Numbered from the stretch's first letter, positions 23,428-35,028 are shown. The stretch is DNA of 64,000 bases from Sciurus carolinensis (GCF_902686445.1 NC_062214.1:42541454-42605453), one strand, 5' to 3'. Numbers and translations are program-made. The notes: generated from the letters alone by a model not told the origin.

Positions 23428-24716
23428 ACAAACTAAGGTTCAGGAACTTAGAAGCTACATATGATGGTCAACAAGGGAGGGCTGGGTTTCAGAGTCATGG
23501 CTAAAGATGACCTTTCAGAAGTTTCTTGACAAGTCCCTAATAAGGCTTTTCATTAAAAGTTGCATAATTCGTTTACTTTTCAGCTGCTTCCTTCCCTAAA
23601 TCACTGATTACTACTAAGTTCTGAAAATTAAGATTTTTCTAAGTACTACAGTACAAATATCAAGAACAGGAAATAAGAATGTATCCAACAGAAATAAAGC
23701 TACATCAATTCCTATTCAGAACCAAGCTGCACAGAAAACTCAGTTGTTTTTGATACAGTTGAGCTATACATTTTAATCACTGAATGACAAATTCCAGAAA
23801 ACACAGCACTGGGTATGCACAAGGGTCTTTCACACTTCCATGTAAAATGAGTAGTCACAAGCTGTCTAGGATCTTCTTTTCCACTCTTTGCCTACAAGCA
23901 GGTGAGGAGGAGAAACGAAGGATGGAGGCTAGCCTGGAAGCCACCCTTACCAGCAAGACCAGCCTGTCTTGATTATGCTTCCTCATCTCTGCTGACTTCC
24001 ACACTAAGGCCCTCTGGGGGCAAAGAAGCCCACTGTGAGGGGAGGAAGCAGAGTAACCTCATCAAGTCCTCTCACTCCTTAGTTTGACCAAGAGAAAAGA
24101 AAATGTAATGGCAATTACAAGAAAAGAATTCTCCCTCCTACCACTAAGAAACACTGAAACACAAAATCCACCTCTATTCAGAGTAAGCCTGCACATTGTT
24201 CAGACCAAAAATAACGTTTTGCTTCCTGGTGAGTGTATCGTCACTGATATGCTCAGTTACTCTGCAAGCCCTACCTCATCCTCATCATTTACACAGGAAA
24301 ACACAGGATGCTGACTGCCAGTGCTCCTCCCCCAACTAGCAGAAGCACCTGGGAAGGCCCAGTCCTGTTGAGGTGCTGTGGAGAAACAGGCAGCCCTGAG
24401 ATCTATATAACTGGCCTGCAGATTCAGGGAGCCAGGAGAGGGCAGGCACCCAAGCCTTCCCCTAAGGCACACTTAAACCTCCAGCCTCTGCTGGCAGAGC
24501 AGGGACTGTCCATGCTTGACAGCGCCACTCCACAACGTTCTTGTCAATTTCTCAATTGGAGCCAGGCTGGAGGTAATCCAAAAATCACTTGCATTTGGCT
24601 CTGGAATATGTTTTTGTGTTTATATTTGATGCTCTAGGAATCCAGACTACTTCAGGCTAAATGATAATATACCCACAGAACATGAGGACGACTAGGAAAT
24701 CATCTCTTCAATTAGT
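23428..24716. other. Apparently unique intronic sequence
   Basis: No repeat or exon recognised; open frames here are short and resemble nothing. Confidence 0.5.
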
Positions 24717-25330
24717 TCAGCAAGCATGGCATCTACTGAGTGCCATCAGTGTTGCAGATATTGGGGACAACTGAGGAAACAAAACAGATAACATCCCCAT
24801 GTTGATAGAGCTCATGCTCCACTGGGGGTGGAGCATAGCAAAGTCAAATGCAGGACAATCAGTGGTGGTAATCAACAGAAAGTGATGTGGAAATGAGAGA
24901 TACATAGAGGATGAGCTGTCACTTTAAAAAGAGTGGCAACAGACCTGGGGAAACCAGTCACATGGCTATCTGGGGAAAAACTCCCCAGGTAGAGGCAACA
25001 GCACATGCAAAAGCCCTGAGTCAGAAGCATGCCTGAGGAGCAAGGGATGTGGTAGGCTGCCCAGAGCTCAAGTGGGGGCACTGGAGACAACTATAAAGAC
25101 TCTGGCCAAGGAGGCTCTTTAACAGAAGACTGCTCTGGAACTGACTAGAAGGCAGTGGGTGAGGGCAAAAGTTGGAAGATCACTTCAGAGGGTAGTAAAA
25201 TAATCCATGCAAGAGGTGAAAGGGATTGGGCAGTGGAACCAAAAGAGGTGGTAAGAAGTCAGATGGGGGCTCTACTTTAAAGGTAGAGCTGATGGGATTT
25301 GCTGATGTTTAGACACAGAGGCTTGAAAGA
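24717..25330 (+). mobile_element. Ancient L2-like repeat
   Basis: Mammal-wide phrases in order: actgagtgccatcagtgttg; tgatagagctcatgctccac; aacagcacatgcaaaagccc; gatgggatttgctgatgttt. Same family and orientation as 36010-36595. Family name uncertain. Confidence 0.5.
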
Positions 25331-25369
25331 GCAGAGAGTTAAACCAAGGTTTGAAGCCTGAAAGATGGA

Positions 25370-25490
25370 GCCATCTGGCCTACTTTCATTTTACATGAGG
25401 AGGAAACTAAAGCCCAGGAAGAGAAAAGTCATGTCTAAGTCACCACTTATTCCTGGGATCAGAACCCCCAACCAAGGCTTATCTCACTGC
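25370..25490 (+). mobile_element. MIR fragment
   Basis: Cattttacatgaggaggaaa then a cagaacccccaacc segment, MIR core order. Confidence 0.55.
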
Positions 25491-26869
25491 CCCATGCTGG
25501 AGCTCAGCAGGAGATGCTGGTGATGAGCCAAGTCACTCCCCGAGACCCTCCAGCCCCCTCAGGGATTGCCAAAACCCCAGCACATCACGTAAACTAGGGG
25601 AGGATGCTGGTGCATGAGGACATAGGCTCTGCCCAGAGGGTGACCACAGTTCATAGTTGTCAAGCAAGAAAACCAACCTAGTGTGGTGAGACATTTTCAT
25701 CTTTTCCAAGAGGGCCCTAAATATTTAGATTTTAATGGTGGGGGGGAAATCCTTCCATTTTAAAAAGGTGTATAATAACATGGGGTTAATCAAACAAGTG
25801 TCATGTGCAGGCCAAGTTCAGTTCACACAGGGCACAAGACTGAAACCTGCCTTGAGACAGCCTAATACAGACCTTGTCTGCTTACAACTTGCCCAGAGGT
25901 AGGGTACAGAATTAAAGGTTTGGGATCAAGATGGTCTTTTACTGCAACTTTTGAGTCAGCAAATGATATTCATTACCACTATAAATAGCTGATAACTTCC
26001 AGCACAATCTCAGTGGGCCTCCTAGCTGACCAACAAGAGATTAACTAGCTGCCCATCATTGAAGGTTCTTTCTTTAAACTTTGGTTTTGTCATTCTGAGT
26101 ACTAAGATGGGCCCACTAGTACAACCAAGAATTCAACAGTTCTTCCCAAATAGTGATCCTTTCAAATCCCACTGAGACTTTCAGAGTCATACGAAGTATG
26201 AAAGAGCCTGAAAATTAGTCAGTGGCCCAGGGATAAGAAAACTCCAGTATGTTGGAACACATAAGGTTTGGGAACAAAGCAGACAGTTCAGTCTTGCCAA
26301 AACAATTGAGAATTTAGAAATTATAAGACATTCTTTATAAATGAAAGTTGCTGCACATAGCTAAACAGGTTGGCAATTCATGTTACTTTTGACTGATTTT
26401 AAAGTTGGATGTATGCTTGCCTGTTTAAGGAGACTCATTTAGAATTTGTCTGCCTAAGAAAATGATCTCTTAGGAAGTCCCTGAATTAATGTTCTATAAT
26501 GCTAACTGGCCTTGCTTGCCCGGGTTCTCTCACTTAGAATTAAATATTTACTTTCCTTACAAGTCAGATGCTTTCTACTTAATACCTATTTATTTTCCAT
26601 GTTTGGTACATTTGGCCATTTTGATGCTGTTGCTATTAGGTAAATATTGCTACCCGTCCTCTTACTTAGTATGTAGTTTACAATGCAGAGTCAGGACTAA
26701 TGTGATTTAAAGTGACATTAGGTCAAAGCATATCAACTGCCACTAGACAACGGTCCTGATCTATAGAATGGGCACTTTCACCTGGTTGGACATCAAAATA
26801 TTTTCCTACCATCAAGAGAACAGAGATTTGACTGTTAATAGAGAATACCAGCTTCCCTAGACCAGTGTT
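25491..26869. other. Apparently unique intronic sequence
   Basis: Nothing recognised. Confidence 0.45.
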
Positions 26870-27010
26870 ATCTGACAGAATTTTCTGTGATGATGGAAAT
26901 GATCTGTCTATACTGACAAATATATGACTACTGAGCATTTGAAATGTGTGTAAGAAACTAATCTATTTCATTTTACTTGTTTTAAATAACTATATGTGGC
27001 TATGGTGCTG
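26870..27010 (+). mobile_element. hAT-type MITE-like relic
   Basis: Gaccagtgttatctgacaga at the left and atatgtggctatggtgctgg at the right; same family as 50600-50745. Confidence 0.5.
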
Positions 27011-27334
27011 GACAATACCATTTTTCACACCAGCTTCTTCAGACAAGAAGTAGAAGTCCCTCATTTGTATGTATAAATTTGAAGGTCCAGCAGAGAGATG
27101 CTTCATAAAGAAATGAAATGCAAAGTACCTTCTTGCATTGCCACTTTGCCACACTTTCAACTGACTCTCTACCTTCTTGCAAGTGAAACTTAATTTTGGT
27201 CTTTTACTTCTGTGTCATCTCTGGGGTAATTACGGTTCCTAGAAGGCAGAATTATAAAACTCCACAGAATGTTTGGAAGGCAGAGACCATGTCACCTAGC
27301 AGCTGGCAACAAGAATGAGTCTAACGGCCTTCTG

Positions 27335-27430
27335 ATCTGCTGGGCCTCCATGTTCTCATCCACCAAATGGGTGACTACCATCCCTATCCTAAAAAATAGG
27401 GTTGTTGTAAATCCTAAATGTACATTAAAG
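27335..27430 (-). mobile_element. MIR fragment, antisense
   Basis: Tgttctcatccaccaaatgg followed by a tagggttgttgtaaatcc segment. Confidence 0.5.
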
Positions 27431-27570
27431 TTATCGAATCTGACTCTAAATAGTAAACCTTAAAAATCAAGTTGGGTTCGGCTTCATTTATCCCATGAGA
27501 CAGCTGAATTAACTACTGAGAATATTTAAACCAGGGATGGTAGACACTTCATTTGATCAATATTAATTAT

Positions 27571-27711
27571 GGAAACCCTCTATTCCCAAACCACAAGATC
27601 CCTTTCTTGCCCTCATCCCTCAATCGTGGCCTCCTCCAGGCTTCAGTCAAACCAGGAGTCCTGTGATCCAGGTCTGCACCACTCTGTAAAAAAGGAAACT
27701 TACTAGATTTT
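27571..27711 (+). repeat. Direct repeat copy A, LTR-like, unclassified
   Basis: Shares ggaaaccctct, tcccaaacc, cttgccctc and ggaaacttactag with copy B 650 bp away, in the same order. Confidence 0.55.
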
Positions 27712-28223
27712 ATCCATTGCAGGTCCAGGATATACAGAAGGACAGTATGGTCCCCACCTTCATAAGTTCTGACTAACCATTTTTTGCCTCAAGAAACAAG
27801 ATTTTAGCAAAAAATCCTGTATCTCAAAAGAACTGTTGTCTCTGACTGTCATTTGTCTATTAGTTAATGCTCCCAGCAATAAAAAGAATGAGTAAGAAGA
27901 ATCTGGGATTTTATACTTTAAAAAGGTATCCTGCTACATAATAAACCAATATTCTAATTAAATCATTTGCATTCAACCATTTAAACCGAGTTTGGTGCTA
28001 TATAATTATTGCAGCCTATAGAGTTAGGACTCATTTCAGCAAAGAGCATAATTGCTCAAATGACTCTATTCAGGATTTATTTAAAACTCTCCCATCAACA
28101 AAAAATATCCTTATACCATGGCACTGCTCTAACTTCTTAATCTCCTGTCTAAATGGTCAGAGTAGACTTCTAAGTATGAAGGGTAAAGTTCTCTTATAAC
28201 ATACTGCCTATAGCTCTACCCAC

Positions 28224-28397
28224 TGGAAACCCTCTGTTTCCAAACCCCAACACCACTTCCTTGCCCTCCTCTGGGGTGTAACCCGGGAGCCCAATAATAT
28301 GGGTTTGTCCTGCTATCCAAGTTTGCTCTGCTCCATATAAAGGGAAACTTACTAGGAGGTCTCTCCTGACCTCTCCTCCTCTACTAAAATAAAGAAG
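28224..28397 (+). repeat. Direct repeat copy B, LTR-like, unclassified
   Basis: Longer copy with a TATA-like ccatataaagg and a downstream aaaataaag poly(A)-like signal, a layout typical of an LTR. No retroviral coding sequence lies between the copies. Confidence 0.5.
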
Positions 28398-29399
28398 GAA
28401 GTGGCATCTCCAGGACCTCAGAACCGGAAGGTGCTTCTGGAAGGGAAACAAGTTGGCAGACCAAAGCGGGCTGACCTTTGGAAAGTTCATAAACAAATTA
28501 AGACATCACCATAGTTAGATAGCATGCTGCAGGATCACTGAGATTTCTCAGGGTATTCAATTATCGAGAAGTTAAGACAAACAAGGGCAGTTGGAAAAGT
28601 GTAAAGAGGTGGAAGGAAGTAGGAGAATGCTCACCAATTGCATAGGGCTGGTATAAAATGTGCAGTTGTTCAGCCTGGGATGTGAGACCCTACTAGACCC
28701 CTTTCCCCAAACTTCAGAAAATTCCATCCAGACACCAGCTAATCACAGGGAAGATTTCCGCACAATGAGTGAATAGCTAGCTGGGCAAACAGAGACGTGG
28801 GAGGCTCCCAAGAGCCTCCAAAGTTTCATTTCCTTGGTGTTTCCAGTCTCTCCTGACCTCTGACCTATGCTATGGAGTTATTGCCAAACTGCATTCTGTT
28901 TGCACAAGGTCCCAGCACTTCCCTGCACAGCTAACCTGACCCCATCGTGAGTGGGTGGTACTATCTCCAGGCTACAGATAAGGAAACCCAGGTTCAGAAA
29001 GGTTAAGAGACCAGAGATATGTAGTCTAGGGAGTGGAATCCAAACTTGTGACTTCTGCAGGCTGCAGGCCTGCGTGGTCTACAGTAGACAAACAGAAGCC
29101 CGGCCCCACCTTGCTCCTGTGTCTGGCATGTCCCTAAAAACGCATCCCAACAGGACAAACCAACACTTGTTGACTACTCCCTATATGTGCTGGTCCTCCG
29201 CAGCTTTCTCGCAAGTACACAGAATCAGGAGCCCCATTTTTCTGACGGGGAAATGGAGACGATCCCCAAGCCCGAGAAAGATGACTTGGTCAAAACTAAC
29301 CTCCACGGTGCTAGAACACCAGGCAGTGCTACAACTTGTGATTTGTAATGCAGAGGGGATCTCTAAAGCATCCCTGCAGCACCAGTGGAAACACGGGCC
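28398..29399. other. Intron 1 sequence approaching the CpG island
   Basis: A MIR-like phrase occurs near 28960-29020 (ctacagataaggaaacccag). Otherwise nothing recognised. Confidence 0.45.
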
Positions 29400-30380
29400 C
29401 CAGTCGCACTCTCCCTACCCAAAGCGCAGGAGGGGAGCCTGGCGGACTGGGGAGGGCAGCGGGACGAGTGCCAGCGAGCTTGGCCGCCCGGCCGGAGGTG
29501 CCCGCTTCCGCTCGGGCCTGGCACCGCCAACCCATTCATAGTGGCCCCGGGCGGGGCAGGCGGGGCTGGGCCCGGAGCGCCCCCGACCCCGCCGGGCGCC
29601 CTCGCGCCGGACTCCGCGCGGCCCTGCGGGGGAAACGGTGCCCCAGCCCCGCCGCCAGGGGGAGCAGGGAACCTCGTCCCGCACTCCGGGAAGTTGCCAC
29701 CGCGGCCGCCCGAAGGTCCGCGCCCGGGACAGCACCCTGGGGCGTCCGAACAGCACGCTTACGGCCCGGTTCCGCCCCGACGGGGCTGCCCTGATCCCCC
29801 CGAGGCGCGGCGAATCGGCGGTCCGAAACCGGGCGCACTCGGCCCTCGGGTTGCCCATTCAATCCCGCCTTCCTCCCCCCCGGGCCTCCACCACCTTCCG
29901 CCAGCTCCCCCCCACTCCTCCGGCCCGGACTCCAGCCCGGCAACGTCATCCGGCAGCTTCCCGAAACTTAACCCCTTCCTCCGCCAGCTGTGCGCCGCCC
30001 CGCCCCGCCGCCAACTTTCTTAGCCCAACTTAGGAGCGCGCGGGCCGGCCCGACGGCCCGGCCAGGAGGGAGGGGTCGCCACGTCGCGCCGCGGGGCCGC
30101 CTCAGCTCGCCAGACGGCCAGGGGCGTGGGGTCAGCGCAGCTCGGCGCGCTTGGCCACCGCCCCTGCACAGGAATGGGCCCTGGCACACGCCCCCCCACC
30201 CGAATCCCACCCCGAGGGGCCGCGGCCGCGGTGACGGCGGGCGAGCCGGCGCCGCCGGGGGAGGGGCCGCCAAGGAGACGTGTCACTCGCGGCGCGGCTC
30301 GGCCGGCCCCGGCACCCCGACGGCCCGGCCCGCGCGCCGCCACCGCCGCCGCTGCTGCAGGGCCTGGCCAAGTTTCTTAC

Positions 30381-30426
30381 CTGCAGGCGGAGACGCGAGA
30401 GGGAGAGCAAGAGGGCAGGAGGAGGA

Positions 30427-30463
<37 letters not shown>

Positions 30464-30660
30464 CCGCCGCCGCCGCCGCCGAACCAGGAGAGAGGAGTCG
30501 GCCGAGCCTCCACCAAGAAGCCGCCCCCAAGCAGCTGCAGGCGCCGCGACCCCGACGCCGTCCGCCCCGTCCGCCGTCCGCTCCGGCCGCTCGCTGCCTG
30601 CGTGCGCGCGTGTGGAGTCGTGGCACTTTCTGCCTCGGAGCTGGCGAACGGCCCCCACCG
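30381..30660 (-). other. RRBP1: RRBP1 exon 1, non-coding 5'UTR (5' end approximate)
   Basis: On the minus strand the sequence ccgcctgcag is followed by gtaagaaact, a strong donor, with the exon ending at 30381. It sits in a CpG island upstream of the coding exon and in the right orientation. I see no ATG on the minus strand between about 30650 and 30381, so the leader looks free of upstream ORFs. Joined to exon 2, it puts the initiator 21 bases after the junction. The 5' boundary is inferred from the nearest CCAAT box and could be tens of bases off. Confidence 0.75.
30417..30481 (-). repeat. RRBP1: GC-rich triplet/hexamer repeat in the RRBP1 5'UTR
   Basis: On the plus strand a GGA-rich tract leads into six GGAGCC hexamers (30427-30462) and then six GCC triplets (30463-30480). 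In the RRBP1 transcript this reads (GGC)n, (GGCUCC)6, (UCC)n, within 100 bases of the exon 1 donor. It is G-rich enough to fold strongly and is likely to vary in length. Confidence 0.9.
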
Positions 30661-30900
30661 CCGGGATCGCCGCCTCCTGCCTTCCCCACCCGGGCCAGCC
30701 ATTCATCGAGCCGCCTCTCCCTATTGGTTCGCTACCCGCCACTCTGCGGATCGCTGGCCAGTCAGGACGCGAATGGCCGAGCCGCGGCGGCGGCCATTGG
30801 ACAAAGAGGAGGGTCTCCCCCTCGGCCAATGGGAGAGGGGAGGAGCTGCGGGGAGCCGCGGGGGGCGGGTCTGGGAAGGGGCGGAACCGCGTAGCGCCGG
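30660..30900 (-). promoter_or_regulatory. RRBP1: RRBP1 core promoter region: CCAAT and GC boxes, no TATA
   Basis: Three NF-Y-type boxes lie upstream of the proposed exon. CCAAT reads on the minus strand at 30727-30723 and 30800-30796, and on the plus strand at 30826-30830. GC boxes occur at 30861-30870 (gggggcgggt) and 30876-30885, with more further upstream. No convincing TATA box is seen, which fits a dispersed-start CpG-island promoter. The box at 30723-30727 suggests initiation near 30640-30670. Confidence 0.65.
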
Positions 30901-30987
30901 TCTCTGCGCGGGGGCGGAGCGGGACCCGAGCTCTCCGCCCAGTTAGGGGTGGTCGCCGACAGGCCCCGCCCACTCCAGGCCTTGGCG

Positions 30988-31056
30988 CTGCTCGCCATAG
31001 CTGACTTGGAATGGGCTCCGCCTAGGTGGGAGGCGGAAGGTTCGAATCCCCAGCAG
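30988..31056 (+). other. tRNA-like relic or chance pol III-type motif
   Basis: A perfect B-box match, ggttcgaatcc, lies at 31039-31049, with an A-box-like tagctgacttgg at 30998-31009. A 6-bp stem with a 7-base loop (CCGCCT/AGGCGG, 31018-31036) sits where an anticodon arm would be. CTGCTCG at 30988-30994 can pair at six of seven positions with CCAGCAG at 31050-31056. The T-arm stem pairs at only two of five positions and three extra bases follow the acceptor strand, so this is not a normal functional tRNA gene. Confidence 0.3.
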
Positions 31057-31100
31057 TTCTGGGCCTGCGCCTGTGTACATCGCGGGTCAGAGGTGGTGGT

Positions 31101-31654
31101 GGGTGTCACTCTAAGCAGGATTACGCAATCCAAGAAAATGCTTTATTCAAACCCAACTAAACTTTCCGGGAAGCAGAGCGCCCTGGGGTTTCTGGTTAGG
31201 AACACAACTGCTGGGGGCAACTCAGGGAGGATAAGTCATTATGTACAAAGAGATTGCAATCAGCACTAGAGAAAATTCCTTGAATAAATGAAGAAATTGG
31301 GGTGGAAGACCCAGAAGGTATACAAGGAATTGTGGACATCACCCACCCTTTGTTTAGAGAGAGTACACCCAAGGCTCAGTCTTTCAGTCTTGTTCTGGCC
31401 TAAAGCACAGCTCCAGTGCAATAATTAATCACCCACCTTATGGCCTTTTTATTCCAGGTAATGGGGAAGGTGGGAGGTTCTGACCCAAGAAAACTCACCT
31501 GTATCCCAGGAAACCGAACAGTAGTTGGTACTTCCTCATTACACGAGTTTCCTCCAAATATTACTCAACACTCTTTTCATAACCAAATTTAATTAAATTA
31601 ACTTTAGGTTTAGATTTTAACCATTATAACAATCTCTTAAAACTAACCCTTCAG
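31101..31654. other. Unique sequence upstream of RRBP1
   Basis: No repeat or gene seen. Confidence 0.5.
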
Positions 31655-31853
31655 CCAGATCCAGTGGTGCAGGCCTGTAATCCCAGTTACTCAGGAGACT
31701 GAGGCAGGTGGATGCCAAGCTGGGGACCTGCCTGGGCAATTTAGCAAGACCCTCTTCAAAATACAAAATAAAAAGGGCTGGGTGTGTGGCTCAGTGGTAG
31801 GGGAGTTGCCTAGGGTGCGTGAGACCCTGAGTTTGATCCCCAGTACTGCAAGA
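31655..31853 (+). mobile_element. B1-ID composite SINE
   Basis: Gcaggcctgtaatcccagtt, A-rich linker, then gggctgggtgtgtggctcag. A short cttc/aactaaccctt duplication flanks it. Confidence 0.92.
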
Positions 31854-31859
31854 ACAAAA

Positions 31860-32551
31860 AACTAACCCTTCGAACTAGAGCCAAAACCAGTTTCTTTGAA
31901 ATGTAAGTTCCTAAGAGGCCGAAAGAGCTGTGACTGTCTATCTGCCCCATACCACTCTCCTGACCTTGTGGCTGAATTCCCTGCCTATTATCTATTTCTT
32001 AAGACAATTTCTCCACAAGCACACCACCATTTGCCATTGGTACTATACTATGTAGATGTAGAAAATAAAAACCTTTTTGAGGGAATAAAGAGGAGTTAGT
32101 TTGAAATTAAACTATTCATTCCTATTTTCAATCTCAGCAGTTCCTTAGCACATTAATGATTAATCAACAGGAATTAACCTGGATTAGCTTTCCATACTCA
32201 GTCATTTTCCATCAGTGAACCCTGACTTGAAATAAAATCCAAGAACTCCAACTTCTGGCTGGCAATTGCTACCAACTGGTCCTATTTCACCACAGGTAAG
32301 CCATTTAATCTCTCTGAACATGGATGTACTTATTTTAGGACAGTCACTATCTTCTGGGTTTTAGAGAAGAAATTCATGCATTCACGGGTGTTTGTTGAGA
32401 GCCTAGGATATACTACCAGGCTGAGGAGACAGCCCAGAGTAATACGTAGATCCAATAAAGAGCTGCACAGGGATCTGTCCTTGTATTGGAGCCTCCTTTA
32501 TTTTGTGATCCTGGCACAAGAATTTGGTTCAAATTTAATTGTTTCTTAATA
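31860..32551. other. Unique sequence
   Basis: Nothing beyond a possible MIR trace near 32290. Confidence 0.4.
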
Positions 32552-32866
32552 TTCGAGGGGGATTTGGTATCCAGGACCACAGTCACAGATATCAAAATCT
32601 GAGGATGCTCAAGTCTCATCTAAAATGGCATAATCTATACATATTACCTACATACATCCTTCTAAATATGTTAAATCATCTCTAGATTACTTATAATACC
32701 TAATAAAATGTAAATGTGATATAAGTGGTTGTTATACTATATTGTTTAGGGAATAATAGGTATTATGTATTCAGTATAGATGCAGGTTTTTTCTTGAATT
32801 TTATTTTTTATCTTCAGTTGAATTTGTGGGTGCATAACTTGTGGATAGCTATGAAGGGCAACTGTA
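32552..32866 (+). mobile_element. MER2 (Tigger-derived) DNA transposon
   Basis: Gtatccaggaccacagtcac; aaatctgaggatgctcaagt; atcatctctagattacttat; and the right end gaagggcaactgta, all in MER2 order. Confidence 0.85.
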
Positions 32867-32957
32867 ATTCATTTGGAGGTGATTATAGGAAACACTGGTG
32901 GAGAATTGTGATAGGAAGGAGCCAGTAAAGAACACAGTATCGGGCAAGTAACTGTTT

Positions 32958-33197
32958 TTTGTTTTGTTTTTTTTGGTTTTTTTTTTGTTTGTTTGTTTGT
33001 TTTTGTACCAGGAATTGAACCCAGGGGCACTTAACCACTGAGCCATATCCCCAGTCCTTTTTCTATTTTTTGTTTAGAGACAGGGTCTCACTAAATTGCT
33101 TAGGGCCTCACTAAATTGCTGAGGCTGTCTTTGAACTCACAGATCCTCCTGTCTCAGCCTCCTGAGAATTACAGGCTGCACTACCACACCTGGCATC
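32958..33197 (-). mobile_element. B1-ID composite SINE, antisense, with internal duplication
   Basis: (TTTG)n tail, antisense ID half (ccaggaattgaacccagggg), antisense B1 half. Ctcactaaattgct is duplicated in tandem at about 33088-33122. Confidence 0.93.
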
Positions 33198-34751
33198 AAG
33201 CGGATAACTTCCGTGGGTTGCCAGGGCTCGGTGTCACTGGAGATGCTGGGAAACCATATAGAACACACCTCAGAAATGACCCACCGGGGGATGAGGACAT
33301 GGTTGTTGATTCACCCACTCCCAGTCCTCGTTGGTTTAAGAGTTTCTTCTGGGGGAAATTTAACTCATACCACCCCTCATCAGCCAAAGAGAGCCTTGCA
33401 GAAAGACATTCTTGACAGAATGGTGCCAGAGGGTATGGTGGGGGAGCACCGGAAGGCCTTCCACATGGAACCAGTGCTGGCCACAGCACCTGCGGAGAGG
33501 AGAGGCTGGTAAGTACATGCTCTGTAAATATTGTCCAATGAATGATAGGATCATGAAGTCCCTAGGAGTGAGTGGTATTCACTACAAAAAGAGATTCCCT
33601 GTCTGTTCCTTCCCCTAACTTAATATTTGGTTCAGCCTCAACACAACATTCAACTCAGGACAGAAAAGTGGCCTCGTCTGAGCTTTGCTTACACAATCCC
33701 TCCCTTCGCATCCTCTGCCATCCCCAGCTATGCCTTGAAGACTCCCACCTCCAGCTTCACCATCCTCAGTCACCTTTGAGTGGAGAAAGCAACCTCTCTC
33801 AGCCAAGCTCTATCAGAGCTGGTCAGCCCCACATCCCACCCCATCATCTGATCCTCAGGGCCACACTGCTCTACGTGTGGAGCTCCATCTTTATTCCTGC
33901 ACAGCCTCATCAGCTCTCCCAAGATGCAGATGGGAAAAACCATAGTTATCCCCTGGACTAGATATGGGGGGCAGGCAGTGAGAGGCATCTCCTCAGCTCT
34001 AGTCTTCCACTACAAACCAAAATGTGCTGAATCACACAACCACCAGCAGCACAAGGAAGTTTCCATCTGTGGCCCAGACACTAGGTGCTGTCTGTTCAAT
34101 ATCAGGCTTCAGGCTAGAGCCTGGGAAACAGGTTCTGTCCATTCCCAGATGGCAGTCCACTGAGGAGCTCTCCAGTGTGAACGGGTGATGTCAACACAAA
34201 ATTGTGTGATCAAAGAGAGAGGACCCAGAGGAGATAGAAGCTCTGGGCAGAGGAGTTACTGCAGACACAAGAGAGAGGGGAATAAGCAGAGGCTCAAGGG
34301 AGACATTGAAGGTAACCAGGTCCAAAGTATGCCCCTGAGGAGGAGCAGCATGATACACATGGAACAGTTACCTGGAAAGACCTGAGGGACAAGGGAGAGG
34401 GTAGGAAGAGATCGTTCTCCAAAGGTGATCATAAGGAGAATGAGGGAACTTTCTCAGAATGATCCCAACGTTCCATATCTTGATTATAGAGTTAGTTGCA
34501 TGGTTGTAGTAATACTCATCAAATTGTATACTCTTCAAAAGGGTGAATTTGGTTTGTAAGAAAAATTATGATTCAATTAAGCTGAATCAAAAAAAGGATG
34601 TATTAGATTTTAGTTGTGCATTTAAAACAAATGGAGCATTCTTACTAGGAAAAATTAAACATAGAAGAAAAATTGTTTAGTATGGTCCATTAATTCATGA
34701 CAGTATTTTGCTTTCTTTACCAAATTACAAATAGTGTTTTAAAAGAGTAGG
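33198..34751. other. Unique intergenic sequence
   Basis: About 1.5 kb with no recognised repeat or homology; open frames of up to about 130 codons look like chance. Confidence 0.45.
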
Positions 34752-34897
34752 TAGAGGTGGGGCACAGTAGTGCACACCTGTAGTCCCAGCAACTCAGCAG
34801 GAAGATGGCAAGTTTGAGGCTATTCTGGACAATTTAGCGAGACCCTGGCTCAAAAAGAAAATAAAAAGGGCTAGGGATGTAACTCAGTGGGTTGTGC
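34752..34897 (+). mobile_element. B1-ID composite SINE, 3' truncated
   Basis: Gcacacctgtagtcccagca and ID start (gggctagggatgtaactcag), then breaks off. Confidence 0.85.
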
Positions 34898-34904
34898 TAA
34901 TCAT

Positions 34905-35028
34905 AGAATATGCTCACACAAACTAAGACAACTATGATATCACTGGATGATACAGTCTTATGGGACCACTCTCATGTATATGGTATGTCGTTGACTGAAA
35001 TGTTATATGGCTCATGACTGTATTGTTC
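34905..35028 (+). mobile_element. Tigger-type DNA transposon, right-end fragment
   Basis: Cagtcttatgggaccactct, gtatgtcgttgactgaaatg and the end ggctcatgactgtatt. Confidence 0.6.

Larger units (their letters stand above)
7381..30380 (-). other. RRBP1: RRBP1 intron 1 (about 23 kb)
   Basis: The intron is bounded by a GT donor at 30380-30379 and an AG acceptor at 7382-7381. The part at 7381-10730 is mostly unique, with no repeat or exon I could recognise. The part at 10.7-23.1 kb is largely transposon-derived. The part at 23.4-29.4 kb is mixed unique and ancient repeat sequence. I found no additional exon, but short alternative 5' exons would be hard to see by eye. Confidence 0.8.
29400..31100. 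promoter_or_regulatory. CpG island spanning the RRBP1 promoter and start of intron 1
   Basis: Base composition changes sharply: about 1.6 kb very rich in G+C with frequent CG dinucleotides, while the flanks are AT-rich and CpG-poor. It covers the promoter, exon 1 and about 1 kb of the start of intron 1. The long open frames here in several frames are expected from low stop-codon density and show no recognisable protein. Confidence 0.92.

Noticed and set aside
29990..30946. 318-codon plus-strand frame in the CpG island, rich in Arg/Pro/Glu
   Set aside because: GC-rich DNA rarely has stops; no recognisable domain, and it overlaps the promoter and 5'UTR of RRBP1.
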